A DNA stretch of 64,000 bases from Hygrophila difformis (taxonomy: Eukaryota > Streptophyta > Magnoliopsida > Lamiales > Acanthaceae), in NCBI GenBank assembly GCA_030278955.1, contig JAOANR010000010.1, positions 28,460,174 to 28,524,173 of the forward strand. The letters run 5' to 3'. The position numbers and the translations under genes are program-made. Each line of letters begins with the position of its first letter. The first letter of the stretch is position 1. The notes beneath the pieces were generated by a model. The model did no database searches, was not told where the DNA came from, and saw only the letters and a program-made list of their open reading frames with translations. Of this stretch, positions 10,817 through 22,465 are shown piece after piece.

Positions 10817-10876
10817 TACTGTAGCACGTGGCTACTGTAGCACGTGGCTACTGTAGCAGTAGGCTACTGTAGCAGC
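10817..10876. promoter_or_regulatory. CTACTGTAGC / CACGTG array in LTR C
   Basis: Four TACTGTAGC repeats, two followed by an ACGTGGC stretch that creates CACGTG G-box cores. This is the reverse complement arrangement of the array in LTR A (2101-2178); its twin is at 23009-23068 and a diverged form is near 50650-50700. Function is inferred only. Confidence 0.45.
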
Positions 10877-12293
10877 CGCCCAATTGTCGGCTTAGGCCCC
10901 CAAATCCGGGATTCCTTGTCCCTTTAATGGCCATAACACACCCTAACACCCCATTATCAGCCCCCATAACTTCTTCTTCTTCCTAAACTCTCCCAAAACC
11001 AAAAACACAAGTTCTTACCTTCCGGCGAACTTCCGGCGACTTTCCGGCAACCAAATCCGACCGAGGAAGTGTGTAGATCAAGGATTGCAAGCCTTGGATT
11101 GTTGGTAAGATGTAAATCAAGTTTCCTTATGGTTTTAAGATCATAACCATCATCCTAACTTACGAATCTTCATATTCAAACACAAATCGGAGCCAAAGGA
11201 AGAATAAATCGGGTGGAAGAGATTCGTTCGTGACATCCCGTGGATTCCGGACGACCCCGTGACCTCCTAGACATTATCCCCACTGTAAGTTAACCTTACT
11301 ATGGTTTTGGGTGACTTAAAATGCAACCAAACATAGAGATTTAGAAACTCTAAAATCTGTCAACAAGAGAAACCCTCGGCGCAGCGTTTTCGTATGAATT
11401 TTTCGAACTCCTAAAACTGCTCAAACGGGAAAACCCAAAACATAAAAAGTGTTCCTAAGACATAAATCTAGCTACTGTAAAAATTTCATAATTTTTCATA
11501 TTGTTTTGAAACCTGATCCGACCCAAAACCGAACAGCATCAAATTTGGATCTTAGAATCCTTGACAGAATTTTCGTTCGAACTTGTTGGTGATTTTTACC
11601 TTAGATCTAGACCGATCCAGGATTGGAGTTGAACATAAGAATTGTAGATCTATGAGTTTAGAACATTACTGTAAGTTTTTAGAATTTTTCGTTGAGATTT
11701 GAGCCTCCGAACCTGAGCCGATCCGATCTGCGTTAGAACCAATGTCAGGAACCTTGACAGATTTCATAACCGATCTTGATGAGCTTATTCCTATCATTTA
11801 TAGTCCGAACCAATCTTTGTGATCTAAACAAAAGTTGTTGGAAATCATGTCTAGTATGTGTCTGTACAATTTCAGAATTTTTGAAGTTCATTTGGTATGT
11901 TAAAAAGTCGAATCTTTTAACGTTGTCGAATCTGAATCCTGACAGCTTTTTGTTTGTGTAGAAAACTCGATTTTTGACATGCTTCCCATCGTTTTTCCGA
12001 AAAACTTAGAACACGAAACTTGTTCATTGGGATGTTTTTGAGATACTATGAAAATTTCAGATCAATCGCCTAAGAAATGGATTTTTAAACCAAAAAGGAG
12101 TAAACTGTGACGCCAAATGAATTTTAAATCGAAGAGATTTTGAGATTCGAAACAAACGGTCGAGACGTTGAAATACGATATATCTATACTTTTGAAAAAT
12201 CCCGTTACACCAAATAAAAACACATTTTCTTAAAAGAATTCTTTTGAAACATTGGGGATTTGTGACCAAGTTTGATATTATCAATATGGATCA

Positions 12294-12520
12294 TACGGTT
12301 ATTTATGAGCCCTCCTGGCGAATGGTTATTTATGAGACTAGCGGACATAAGAGCCCTAGTGAAATGTTATTTATGAGGCTTGTGGACATAAGAGCCCAAG
12401 CGAACGGCTAGTGGACATAAGAGCCCTGGCGAATGGTTATTTATGAGACTTGTGGACATAAGAGCCCAAGGTGAAATATTGATTATGAGGATTGCGGTCA
12501 CAAGAGCCCTGGTGAATGGT
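12294..12520 (+). repeat. about 50-bp tandem cassette in LTR C
   Basis: Imperfect repeats of a unit like GGTTATTTATGAGACTTGTG plus GACATAAGAGCCC, four to five copies. It stands between LTR blocks that align with A and E, where those LTRs carry unrelated repeats. The partner array is at about 24486-24712. Confidence 0.85.
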
Positions 12521-13178
12521 GAACTATAAAAGAAACGAAAAATATTTTGAGAAATGGTTACGTAACGGGAAAATAAGAGATTTAATATTTTTAAGTATTT
12601 ATTTATTTATGCTTTGCAAATCATTTTACTATGTACGTCGAATTATGATCACATGGAAAAACTATGTTTTAAATCATGCCATTTATTTATTAGTGGATGA
12701 TTAACTTATATTGTGTATTACCTACAAATATCTTTTTATTAAATTTAATTAAAGGCTTTGAAACCCCTAAATCATGCTATGTGTTAACTTACTCAGCGCG
12801 TTTTTGCTGACCCAAACCATTTATCCCCTTTTTCTTACAGAGTATGAAGATTATGCATCGTCATATGCATACATGGGAACATTTGGGGAAATCTCTATTT
12901 TAAATCCCTGCATTTAATTACGACTTGCATGAACGGGACTGTTTAACCCGTGTTTTGGCCATGTCGGCCCTTATACTTTATTTCCGCTGCACAACTTATA
13001 TTTCCGCTGCAACTTTGATGTATTATTTTTAAATTATATATGAATGGGCTGTTTGAATATTTTAAATTCTGAAAAACCATAGCCTTGCATCTCTTTAGTG
13101 AGCTCGGAGAAACCGTGTCTTGCTAGGGAGGTGTGGCGGTGGCATCCCGGCCTGGGTTACCAAAACCGGGGTGTTACA

Positions 13179-13741
13179 AGTTGGTATCAGAGACCGGAAT
13201 ATTTTAAAACTACTATTTTAAAGAGCCCGGAATATTTTTAAACTATTATTTTGAAGTATTATTATTTTTAAAGTTATTATTTCTAAACTAATAATGTATT
13301 TTAAAGAGCACAATTATTATTTTGAAGTTAAAGCGCAAATTTTTAGCCCAAAATTTTTTTTCAGAAGCCCAAGAAATTATATTGGCCCAATAACCTTGTT
13401 TTTATTTAAAGCCCAAATAATTTATTTCTTTCGGCCCAATATAGTGGCCCAAACCTTTTATCCTTATTTTAATCTATCCATGGAATAAATTTATTTTAAA
13501 ACCCATGGATAAATAAATGCATGCATAAAATTTTTTATTGGGGGGGATCACATATGCATATGCATACATAAATATCTGTACTAACCTTTTTTGTGAATCG
13601 TATGTGATACATAACCTTCTCACTCTAGTGTTCGACATGACCTTGAGTCTTGACTTAGAAGCGCCAACTTAAGACTAACTTTGCCTTAGTCCTAGATCTT
13701 GATCACTTAGAAACTCATCTTCGCGTGCTTCTATAACAGAA
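13179..13741 (+). mobile_element. leader of element C with primer binding site
   Basis: TTGGTATCAGAG at 13181-13192, two bases inside the LTR, matches the initiator-Met tRNA primer site except for the last base. About 550 bp of AT-rich untranslated leader follow, colinear with the leader of element A on the opposite strand. Confidence 0.88.
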
Positions 13742-14822
13742 ATGGCACCTAGGAGAAAGCCGAGGAAAGTTAGTCCAAATGGCACTGACGCTAACCTCCC
13801 CAACTCGTCCAACAACAGTGGAAGTCCTCTGAACCTAGAAGAACAAGTGCCTCCTAGACCCAACAACATGGAAGAACGTCTAAGGACTATGGAGGAAGTC
13901 CTAGTAGCATTAGGAAATGCCGAGGTGCATAGGACACAAACAGTACCTCCACCCGTAGCTCAACCCAACTATCTAGCGTTGGTGAATCCCTATCAACCAC
14001 GACGCTACGATGGGCAGGAGGATCCCGCCGAACTAGAGGGGTGGATCCGTACATTTGATAAGCTCTTGGATGCTATCAAATGTCCTGATGAGGCAAGAAT
14101 ACGAGTAGCAACCTACTACTTAGGAGGCGAAGCCGATGAGTGGTGGCAAAACCTCCAGAGGAATTTAGAGGAAGCTGAAGAAACTTATTCGTGGAATGAA
14201 CTTAAGGAGGGCCTAAGGGACCGATTCTACCCCATGAGCACCAAGGCGGCAATGTACGAAGAGTTCTTATCACTAAAGCAAGAGGGACGGACGGTGCAGG
14301 AGTATTACACCCGGTTTAAGGAATTGGTACGATTTGCTACGAGGATAGTACCAACCGACTCTGACAAGGCTCAGAAATTTGAGATGGGTCTGAACCTTAG
14401 TATCCGGGAGATACTTGCAGTAGGACAATTCACGAACCTGCAGACGGTTTATGATCGTGCGGGTAGCGGTTGCACGAGTCCAAGGACTGAAACGGAAACC
14501 GGTAGATGAGGCTAACCAAGGACCACAAGGAGAATACAAGGTGGATAAGGACCATTTCGATGGAAACACGAAAGGACAACATCAAAATGACAATGGGGAG
14601 AAAAAGGGGATAGTCTTCAACCATGGTGACTATGCGCCACCATGTCCAAAGTGTGGTAAACCGCAATATGCGAGAGGATGCCCTCAGCCTGGAGCATGCC
14701 TTCGATGTGGTCGACATGGTCATCAGTTGCGTGATTGCCGGACACGGAGAGAGAACATCAACAAGAGAGAGGATATGACTACTCGACCTAAGCAACCACG
14801 AAACCCAGACGGTCAAGGTGGC
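13742..14822 (+). pseudogene. Ty3-type gag of element C (frameshifted, split by B)
   Basis: The ATG at 13742 begins MAPRRKPRKVSPNG. A Retrotrans_gag domain spans about residues 80-245, including RRYDGQEDPAELEGWIRTFD, a WW pair in GEADEWWQNL, and the RFYPMS and YYTRFKELV motifs typical of plant Ty3 gag. A one-base shift at about 14455-14466 moves the frame. The C-terminal part then carries two zinc knuckles, CPKCGKPQYARGC and a CCHC knuckle CLRCGRHGHQLRDC. Element B interrupts the gene at 14822. Before that, gag would have continued to 22146. The protein packages element RNA into particles; this copy is broken by the frameshift as well as by the insertion. Confidence 0.9.
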
Positions 14823-17411
14823 TGTAATACCCGAGAATTTTCCAACATAAAATAAAACAATAATTAAATAAATAAATAATAAATAAAATACATACTATAA
14901 ATAAATAAACAAATCCAGCAAATAAAATAAATAAATAAAGATAGGGAAATGAGAAATGAGACTTTTACTTAAAAAGGAAGTAAAGGAATTTAATTAAATA
15001 AAAGGATGGATAAATGGTACACCAAAACCCGACACTAATGAACTCGAGTATTCGAGTCCAAAACATCCAATTAGACTGAGAATAAAATTAGAAAAGAAGG
15101 TATGAACCCGAATATACCCCGGAAATCGGAATTTGGGAGCATAGAGGGATAGAAACCCGAAAGAGAGGCGGAAAAGCACGACGGATCGCACGACCCGCCC
15201 GGACCGAAGTCCAGGCGAGAGTCGCGCGGTGGCCGCGCGGTAAAAGGGGAAAACCGCGCCACGACCGCGCCACCCCACAGATTCGGTCGTTGCGTGAATC
15301 TCTCGCCCGAACGCGGATTTTTCGACTTTCGGTTGAACATCTCTCGACTCCAGACCTTTAGGTCGGCCGTGGACGCCCTAGGGATTGAGAATTATATAAA
15401 TAAGCCCCTTGGGAGCCCCGAACAAGTTTACAAAACCCTAAAACATTCTATACGTTCGAAACCCTAAATCCGGAGTCGTCGGAGGCACGAAACCAAGACG
15501 AACGCTGTTGGACGAGTTCTCTACAGATCTCCATAGTCGTGGTAAGTCTCGGTCCAATCTTTATTCAATAAACGATTCGAAAACGAATCCTAATTATCTC
15601 CTTTTTCTTTCTACGCCCCCGTATCGAATCTAGATCGTAGAACCCGACGAACGGAGAGGAGAAACGGTGATCTGGAAGCCACGCCTCCGAATTGGACATT
15701 CCCGACGTTCATAGACACTGTAAGTTAACCTTACATGGTTTTGGGAGATTTTAAAACATTCGAAACCTAAAAGATTCAACAAGAACCATAAATCTGTCCA
15801 CTTTGTTTTTCTACCGACGCAACAGATTTGTTGAATTTCTCCGACCCTTAAAACGAACTCAAACGGAAAAACTTAAAACACGAAAAACGTTCCTAAGACT
15901 TAGACCTAGCTACTGTAAAAATTTGAGAATTTTTGGAGCTGATTTGATATGTGAAAACGCGTCGAAACCGAACTGTTTAATTCTAGATCTTGAAATCTTG
16001 GACAGAACTTAGGAATGATCTTGATCACGTTTTTGACATAGGATCTAGGCTGTTTTAGATCTTTGGCCGAACATGAAAGTTGTAGATAAATGTCTTAAGA
16101 TGATCTCTGTCAAATTTCATTAAATTTGGAGTTGAATTGATATGGTAGAATTCGAAATCTTTAAACTGTGACACATTAAACTCGGACAGAATTCTTGTTA
16201 TGCGAAAATTGGCGTTTTTGACGTACTTAGGTATCTCGGATTGAAAAAGTTAAAACACGAAAGTTGTAGATCTTGATGTTTCCGAGTCAGATATGAAATT
16301 TTGGAATTTATGGAATTAAATCTGATTTTAGACGAATTTTGGAGTAAACTGTGATTTACCGAAACGAAATTTTGAAATCTTGTTGAAACATGGAATTAAC
16401 CTTTAGGGTTGAAACGAATTGAGATATTGTTTCTAAATCTATACAATGGAAGGCAGATTTTAAAAACTAAATCCCCTTACAAACTTGATAAATTAAAATT
16501 AGGGGTGAGTGCTCTGCAGGGTGCCCCCTAACGATTCACTTCGTGCCGTAATGGACGATGGTGACCCCGCGCGCTATACTTGAAATGTAATATTGCCAAA
16601 ACGGCGAAACTTAGAGCCTACACTCTCGTGAATATCCGTATGGGTTTCCCGAGGCTCCGGAGTGGTACTGGGTATGGCTGATACGGCTGCGGCCGCCGGG
16701 CTACCGGCTAAACTTGTGGACATCGCGATCTTTATCGTGAAACTTTGAAATACCAAATCGGGAATGTAATGGGGATTCTAAATTAAATTAAACTAGATTA
16801 AATTATATTGTTGTCCAATTAAGTTATTTAAATGCTTTATTTAAAATTATGGCTTTTATGATTAAACCATGTGATATGTGTTATTAAATAAAGTCTGAGA
16901 TAGAATATGCTATATGATGTGGATTATATGAAATCAAATATTATGTTATTATCATGCTTTTGTTAAATTATTAAAGTTATGGCTTTTAAACCCTACGATC
17001 ATGCATGTGTTAACTTACTCAGCAATTTTGCTGATCAAAACCATTTTTATTCCTTTCTTTACAGAATATGTGGAATGAGCATGTGTGAGCACGAACCATG
17101 CATGGGATTTTGGGAATTGTTATTTTGCTTTTAAATTTCGCACTTAGACTATATTATGAACGGGCCTGTTTAACCCGTGGTTTTGGCCATGTCGGCCCTT
17201 TTTATATTTTCCGCTGCGATACTGTACTAAACTAAATATTTCCGCTGCGCTATGCTATTATTGATTTTAAATTATATTGTATGGGCTATTTTGAATGCTT
17301 TAAATGTTTTAAACACTGCAATACCTAGCCTTGCATCTCTTTAGTAAGCTCGGAGAAACCGTGTCTTATTAGGGAGATGTGGCGGTGACATCCCGACCTG
17401 GGTTACCAAAA
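14823..17411 (+). mobile_element. 5' LTR of element B (3' end deleted)
   Basis: Matches 19470-22058 without indels. It ends at TTACCAAAA and lacks the terminal 14 bases present in the 3' LTR. A GC-rich block (about 15165-15310) precedes a TATA-like sequence, TATATAAATA (15394-15403), likely the promoter. The 3' LTR has CTATAAATA here (20041-20049). Confidence 0.94.
16502..16566 (+). repeat. single half-unit related to the LTR A tandem cassette
   Basis: GGGGTGAGTGCTC, then GTGCCCCCTA, then TTCACTTCGTGCC corresponds to one half-unit of the 146-bp array in A read on the minus strand. It is present once here and once at about 21149-21213. Confidence 0.7.
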
Positions 17412-17412
17412 T

Positions 17413-19239
17413 TATCCGACACATGACCTGGAGTTGGCAGCGGTCGTTTTCGCTCTAAAGATATGGAGACATTATCTTTATGGGCGGAAGTGTCGAATGT
17501 TCACCGACCACAAGAGCTTGAAATATATATTCACTCAGAAGGAGTTGAATTTGAGACAGCGAAGGTGGTTGGAGCTCATTAAAGACTACGATTTAGAGAT
17601 AGCATACCACGAGGGGAAGGCGAATGTGGTAGCCGATGCCCTAAGTCGGAAAACCCAACACGTGACAAACTCGTTGGTAATTCCGCCGGCATTGTACATG
17701 GATTTGGCAAGATTGGAGTTAGAACTTGTGCATCCTGGCACAGTGAGAGAAACGATCAATGCCATGGTCGTAGAGACTCCAATATTAGACGAGATTCGAC
17801 TCGCTCAACCGGGCGACCCGAAACTCGAGAAGATAAAAGAGTATATTGCCGAAGGAAAGGCAATAGGATTTGCTGTCCACGAGGATGGAAGCATCCGTTT
17901 CAAAGGTAGATGGTGTGTGCCTCTTAAATGTGCCGAGTTGAAGCAAAGGTTGATGGAGGAAGGGCACAACACGCCATATTCCGTACATCCCGGAGGTGAC
18001 AAGCTATACAAAGATCTGAAGAAGATCTATTGGTGGCCGGGAATGAAGAAGGAAGTGGCAAATTTCGTAGCGAGATGTCTCACCTGCCAAAAGGTTAAGG
18101 CAGTGCGACATAAACCCTTAGGATTGATGCAACCACTAGAGATTCCAAGTTGGAAGTGGGATAGCATCTCAATGGACTTTGTCTCGGGATTACCCCGATC
18201 ACCTAAAGGCCTGAACAAGATTTGGGTGATTGTGGATAGGCTAACGAAGACAGCCATATTTATCCCAATGAAAGACACGTGGACTATGGACCAATTGGCC
18301 CGAGCCTACATTGATAACGTGGTACGACGACATGGAGTACCACATGATATCATTTCCGATAGAGACAGTAGATTTGTCTCTCATTTTTGGACGGAGTTAC
18401 AAAAAGCTCTCGGTACTCAAATCAAAATGAGCACCGCATTCCACCCGATGACGGATGGTCAAACCGAGAGAACAATCCAAACACTAGAAGACATGCTGAG
18501 AGCATGCGTGTTGGAATTCAAAGGAAATTGGGAATCTCATTTACCCTTGATTGAGTTTTCCTATAATAATAGTTACCATGCTAGTATCGGCATGGCACCT
18601 TTCGAGGCGTTGTATGGACGAAAGTGCCGAAGCCCTTTGAGCTGGGAAGAAAACGATAAGTCCGTGGTAGTGGGACCACAACTTATCGAAGACATGGCTC
18701 AACAAATCAAAGTGATCCAAGGGAAGATGAAAGCCGCTCAAGACCGTCAAAAGAGTTACGCCGACGTGAGACGACGAGACCTAGAATTTCAAGTGGGAGA
18801 TAGGGTCATGCTAAAGATATCACCCATGAAGGGGGTGATGCGCTTTGGCAAACGAGGGAAGTTAAGTCCTCGATACATAGGACCTTACGAGATTCTAGAA
18901 CGAGTCGGAACTCTAGCCTACCGATTGGCTTTACCGCCACACTTAGATAGAGTTCATAATGTCTTCCATGTCTCGCAACTAAAGAAGTATGTGCCGGACC
19001 CGACACATGTACTTCAACCGGAGATAATTGAGCTCGATGAAGATTTGACTTATGAGGAAGTCCCAGTGCGTATTCTCGATACTAAGGAACGAGTAACGAG
19101 GAATAAAACCATCAAAATGATCAAGGTTCTTTGGTCAAACCACGAAAGTGAGACGGCAACTTGGGAAGTAGAATCCGACATGAGAGAACGATACCCGACA
19201 TTGTTCCGAACCGATTCCGACACAGTTATGGGGACATAA
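17413..19239 (+). pseudogene. pol fragment of B: RNase H, integrase, chromodomain
   Basis: An open frame of 608 codons entered directly from the truncated LTR, with no native start. RNase H opens with [16 protein letters not shown] and ends near [14 protein letters not shown] (about residues 1-88). An HHCC zinc finger follows (HPGG... CLTCQKV, about 190-235). The integrase core has D in SMDFV (about 253), D in ISDRDSRF (about 315) and E in DGQTERT (about 350), the D,D35E triad. The C-terminus ([11 protein letters not shown]... [14 protein letters not shown]) is a chromodomain, placing the family among chromoviruses, Tekay/Del-like. Integrase would insert the cDNA and the chromodomain would guide it to chromatin. 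The fragment ends at TAA 19237-19239, inside the first hairpin. Confidence 0.93.
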
Positions 19240-19273
19240 CTGCAATCTTAAGGGGGAGAGGATGTCATACCCC
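19223..19273 (+). other. distal hairpin, purine tract and LTR-start-like module, element B
   Basis: A perfect inverted repeat CAGTTATG-GGGA-CATAACTG (19223-19242) overlaps the last codons of pol. It is followed by CTTAAGGGGGAGAG and then TGTCATACCCC, which looks like a decayed LTR start. The real LTR begins 207 bp further on. Confidence 0.75.
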
Positions 19274-19430
19274 CTAATTTTTCGTGCATTCTTGTAAACT
19301 TTTGAACTACGTTATGGCTTGATCCCTTTACCGGGTACGTAGGCAGCTTAGAAGTTTTAATTCTAAGTTTAGTCACAACATAATAAAACAAACACAAGAC
19401 CTTTAGCACGAGACGAGAAAAGCCGAAACA

Positions 19431-19469
19431 CAACTTCGAGGACGAAGTTGATTCTTAAGGAGGGTAGAC
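19431..19469 (+). other. proximal hairpin and polypurine tract, element B
   Basis: A perfect inverted repeat CAACTTCG-AGGA-CGAAGTTG (19431-19450) is followed by CTTAAGGAGGGTAGAC (19454-19469) abutting the 3' LTR, the expected plus-strand primer. Confidence 0.82.
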
Positions 19470-22072
19470 TGTAATACCCGAGAATTTTCCAACATAAAAT
19501 AAAACAATAATTAAATAAATAAATAATAAATAAAATACATACTATAAATAAATAAACAAATCCAGCAAATAAAATAAATAAATAAAGATAGGGAAATGAG
19601 AAATGAGACTTTTACTTAAAAAGGAAGTAAAGGAATTTAATTAAATAAAAGGATGGATAAATGGTACACCAAAACCCGACACTAATGAACTCGAGTATTC
19701 GAGTCCAAAACATCCAATTAGACTGAGAATAAAATTAGAAGAGAAGGTATGAACCCGAATATACCCCGGAAATCGGAATTTGGGAGCATAGAGGGATAGA
19801 AACCCGAAAGAGAGGCGGAAAAGCACGACGGATCGCACGACCCGCCCGGACCGAAGTCCAGGCGAGAGTCGCGCGGTGGCCGCGCGGTAAAAGGGGAAAA
19901 CCGCGCCACGACCGCGCCACCCCACAGATTCGGTCGTTGCGTGAATCTCTCGCCCGAACGCGGATTTTTCGACTTTCGGTTGAACATCTCTCGACTCCAG
20001 ACCTTTAGGTCGGCCGTGGACGCCCTAGGGATTGAGAATTCTATAAATAAGCCCCTTGGGAGCCCCGAACAAGTTTACAAAACCCTAAAACATTCTATAC
20101 GTTCGAAACCCTAAATCCGGAGTCGTCGGAGGCACGAAACCAAGACGAACGCTGTTGGACGAGTTCTCTACAGATCTCCATAGTCGTGGTAAGTCTCGGT
20201 CCAATCTTTATTCAATAAACGATTCGAAAACGAATCCTAATTATCTCCTTTTTCTTTCTACGCCCCCGTATCGAATCTAGATCGTAGAACCCGACGAACG
20301 GAGAGGAGAAACGGTGATCTGGAAGCCACGCCTCCGAATTGGACATTCCCGACGTTCATAGACACTGTAAGTTAACCTTACATGGTTTTGGGAGATTTTA
20401 AAACATTCGAAACCTAAAAGATTCAACAAGAACCATAAATCTGTCCACTTTGTTTTTCTACCGACGCAACAGATTTGTTGAATTTCTCCGACCCTTAAAA
20501 CGAACTCAAACGGAAAAACCTAAAACACGAAAAACGTTCCTAAGACTTAGACCTAGCTACTGTAAAAATTTGAGAATTTTTGGAGCTGATTTGATATGTG
20601 AAAACGCGTCGAAACCGAACTGTTTAATTCTAGATCTTGAAATCTTGGACAGAACTTAGGAATGATCTTGATCACGTTTTTGACATAGGATCTAGGCTGT
20701 TTTAGATCTTTGGCCGAACATGAAAGTTGTAGATAAATGTCTTAAGATGATCTCTGTCAAATTTCATTAAATTTGGAGTTGAATTGATATGGTAGAATTC
20801 GAAATCTTTAAACTGTGACACATTAAACTCGGACAGAATTCTTGTTATGCGAAAATTGGCGTTTTTGACGTACTTAGGTATCTCGGATTGAAAAAGTTAA
20901 AACACGAAAGTTGTAGATCTTGATGTTTCCGAGTCAGATATGAAATTTTGGAATTTATGGAATTAAATCTGATTTTAGACGAATTTTGGAGTAAACTGTG
21001 ATTTACCGAAACGAAATTTTGAAATCTTGTTGAAACATGGAATTAACCTTTAGGGTTGAAACGAATTGAGATATTGTTTCTAAATCTATACAATGGAAGG
21101 CAGATTTTAAAAACTAAATCCCCTTACAAACTTGATAAATTAAAATTAGGGGTGAGTGCTCTGCAGGGTGCCCCCTAACGATTCACTTCGTGCCGTAATG
21201 GACGATGGTGACCCCGCGCGCTATACTTGAAATGTAATATTGCCAAAACGGCGAAACTTAGAGCCTACACTCTCGTGAATATCCGTATGGGTTTCCCGAG
21301 GCTCCGGAGTGGTACTGGGTATGGCTGATACGGCTGCGGCCGCCGGGCTACCGGCTAAACTTGTGGACATCGCGATCTTTATCGTGAAACTTTGAAATAC
21401 CAAATCGGGAATGTAATGGGGATTCTAAATTAAATTAAACTAGATTAAATTATATTGTTGTCCAATTAAGTTATTTAAATGCTTTATTTAAAATTATGGC
21501 TTTTATGATTAAACCATGTGATATGTGTTATTAAATAAAGTCTGAGATAGAATATGCTATATGATGTGGATTATATGAAATCAAATATTATGTTATTATC
21601 ATGCTTTTGTTAAATTATTAAAGTTATGGCTTTTAAACCCTACGATCATGCATGTGTTAACTTACTCAGCAATTTTGCTGATCAAAACCATTTTTATTCC
21701 TTTCTTTACAGAATATGTGGAATGAGCATGTGTGAGCACGAACCATGCATGGGATTTTGGGAATTGTTATTTTGCTTTTAAATTTCGCACTTAGACTATA
21801 TTATGAACGGGCCTGTTTAACCCGTGGTTTTGGCCATGTCGGCCCTTTTTATATTTTCCGCTGCGATACTGTACTAAACTAAATATTTCCGCTGCGCTAT
21901 GCTATTATTGATTTTAAATTATATTGTATGGGCTATTTTGAATGCTTTAAATGTTTTAAACACTGCAATACCTAGCCTTGCATCTCTTTAGTAAGCTCGG
22001 AGAAACCGTGTCTTATTAGGGAGATGTGGCGGTGACATCCCGACCTGGGTTACCAAAAACCGGGGTGTTACA
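19470..22072 (+). mobile_element. 3' LTR of element B (complete)
   Basis: 2603 bp, TGTAATACCCGAG to GGGGTGTTACA. The copy carries the TATA-like CTATAAATA at 20041-20049. It is followed by target duplication GTGGC. Differences from the 5' copy were seen near 15094/19741, 15394/20041 and 15873/20520. Confidence 0.95.
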
Positions 22073-22077
22073 GTGGC

Positions 22078-22146
22078 AACAACCAAGGGCACCAACACCC
22101 TCAGAATAAAGACCAAAACCCGAAACCTCTTGAGAGGACTGAATAG
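22078..22146 (+). pseudogene. C-terminal end of element C gag
   Basis: When the insert B and one GTGGC are removed, the gag frame continues in phase through NNQGHQHPQNKDQ to the stop TAG at 22144-22146. This shows that B broke a gag already joined to the element's 3' end. No protease or reverse transcriptase frame follows. Confidence 0.85.
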
Positions 22147-22147
22147 G

Positions 22148-22198
22148 CAGTTATGGGGACATAACTGTAATCTTAAGGGGGGGAGGATGTAATACCCC
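22148..22198 (+). other. distal hairpin, purine tract and LTR-start-like module, element C
   Basis: A perfect CAGTTATG-GGGA-CATAACTG inverted repeat (22148-22167), a purine tract CTTAAGGGGGGGAGG (22172-22186) and TGTAATACCCC (22188-22198). The last is identical to the true LTR start, yet lies 278 bp upstream of it. Confidence 0.78.
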
Positions 22199-22426
22199 GT
22201 AAGAATGCATAAGCATTTATTTTTGAAACCCGAATAGTTTGTATCCCAAATAAATTTTTGAACTACGTAATGACTTGATCCCTTCACGGGGTACGTAGGC
22301 AACTTGGAAATTTCAATTCTGGGTTCAGTCAAACAATAATCAACAATCGAACAATAATTCAATAACACAATATCGCAAATAGTAAACAAAAGGACCCTAA
22401 CTCTTAGCGCGAGAAAAGCCGAAACA

Positions 22427-22465
22427 CAACTTCGAGGACGAAGTTGATTCTTAAGGGGGGTAGAC
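22427..22465 (+). other. proximal hairpin and polypurine tract, element C
   Basis: A perfect CAACTTCG-AGGA-CGAAGTTG inverted repeat (22427-22446) then CTTAAGGGGGGTAGAC (22450-22465), directly before the 3' LTR. Confidence 0.82.

Larger units (their letters stand above)
10277..13178 (+). mobile_element. 5' LTR of element C
   Basis: 2902 bp from TGTAATACCCCAG to GGGGTGTTACA. It contains the poly(A)/CTACTGTAG array (10800-10876), a cassette of about 50-bp repeats (12294-12520) and a conserved end shared with A, B and E. The first 311 bp after TGTAATACCC are absent from A. Short open frames inside it are not conserved proteins. Confidence 0.95.
14823..22072 (+). mobile_element. Tekay-like element B, nested in gag of C
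   Basis: 7250 bp flanked by the perfect target duplication GTGGC (14818-14822 and 22073-22077). The 5' LTR lacks exactly its last 14 bases and is fused to the RNase H part of pol, so primer site, gag, protease and reverse transcriptase are all gone. RNase H, integrase and chromodomain remain open. The LTRs are colinear and differ at only about three positions by eye in 2589 bp, so the insertion is very recent. Confidence 0.95.

Noticed and set aside
14994..15340. Minus-strand frames of 61-94 codons in LTR B, repeated at 19641-19987
   Set aside because: They lie in the GC-rich U3-like part of an LTR, overlap each other in different frames and match no protein.
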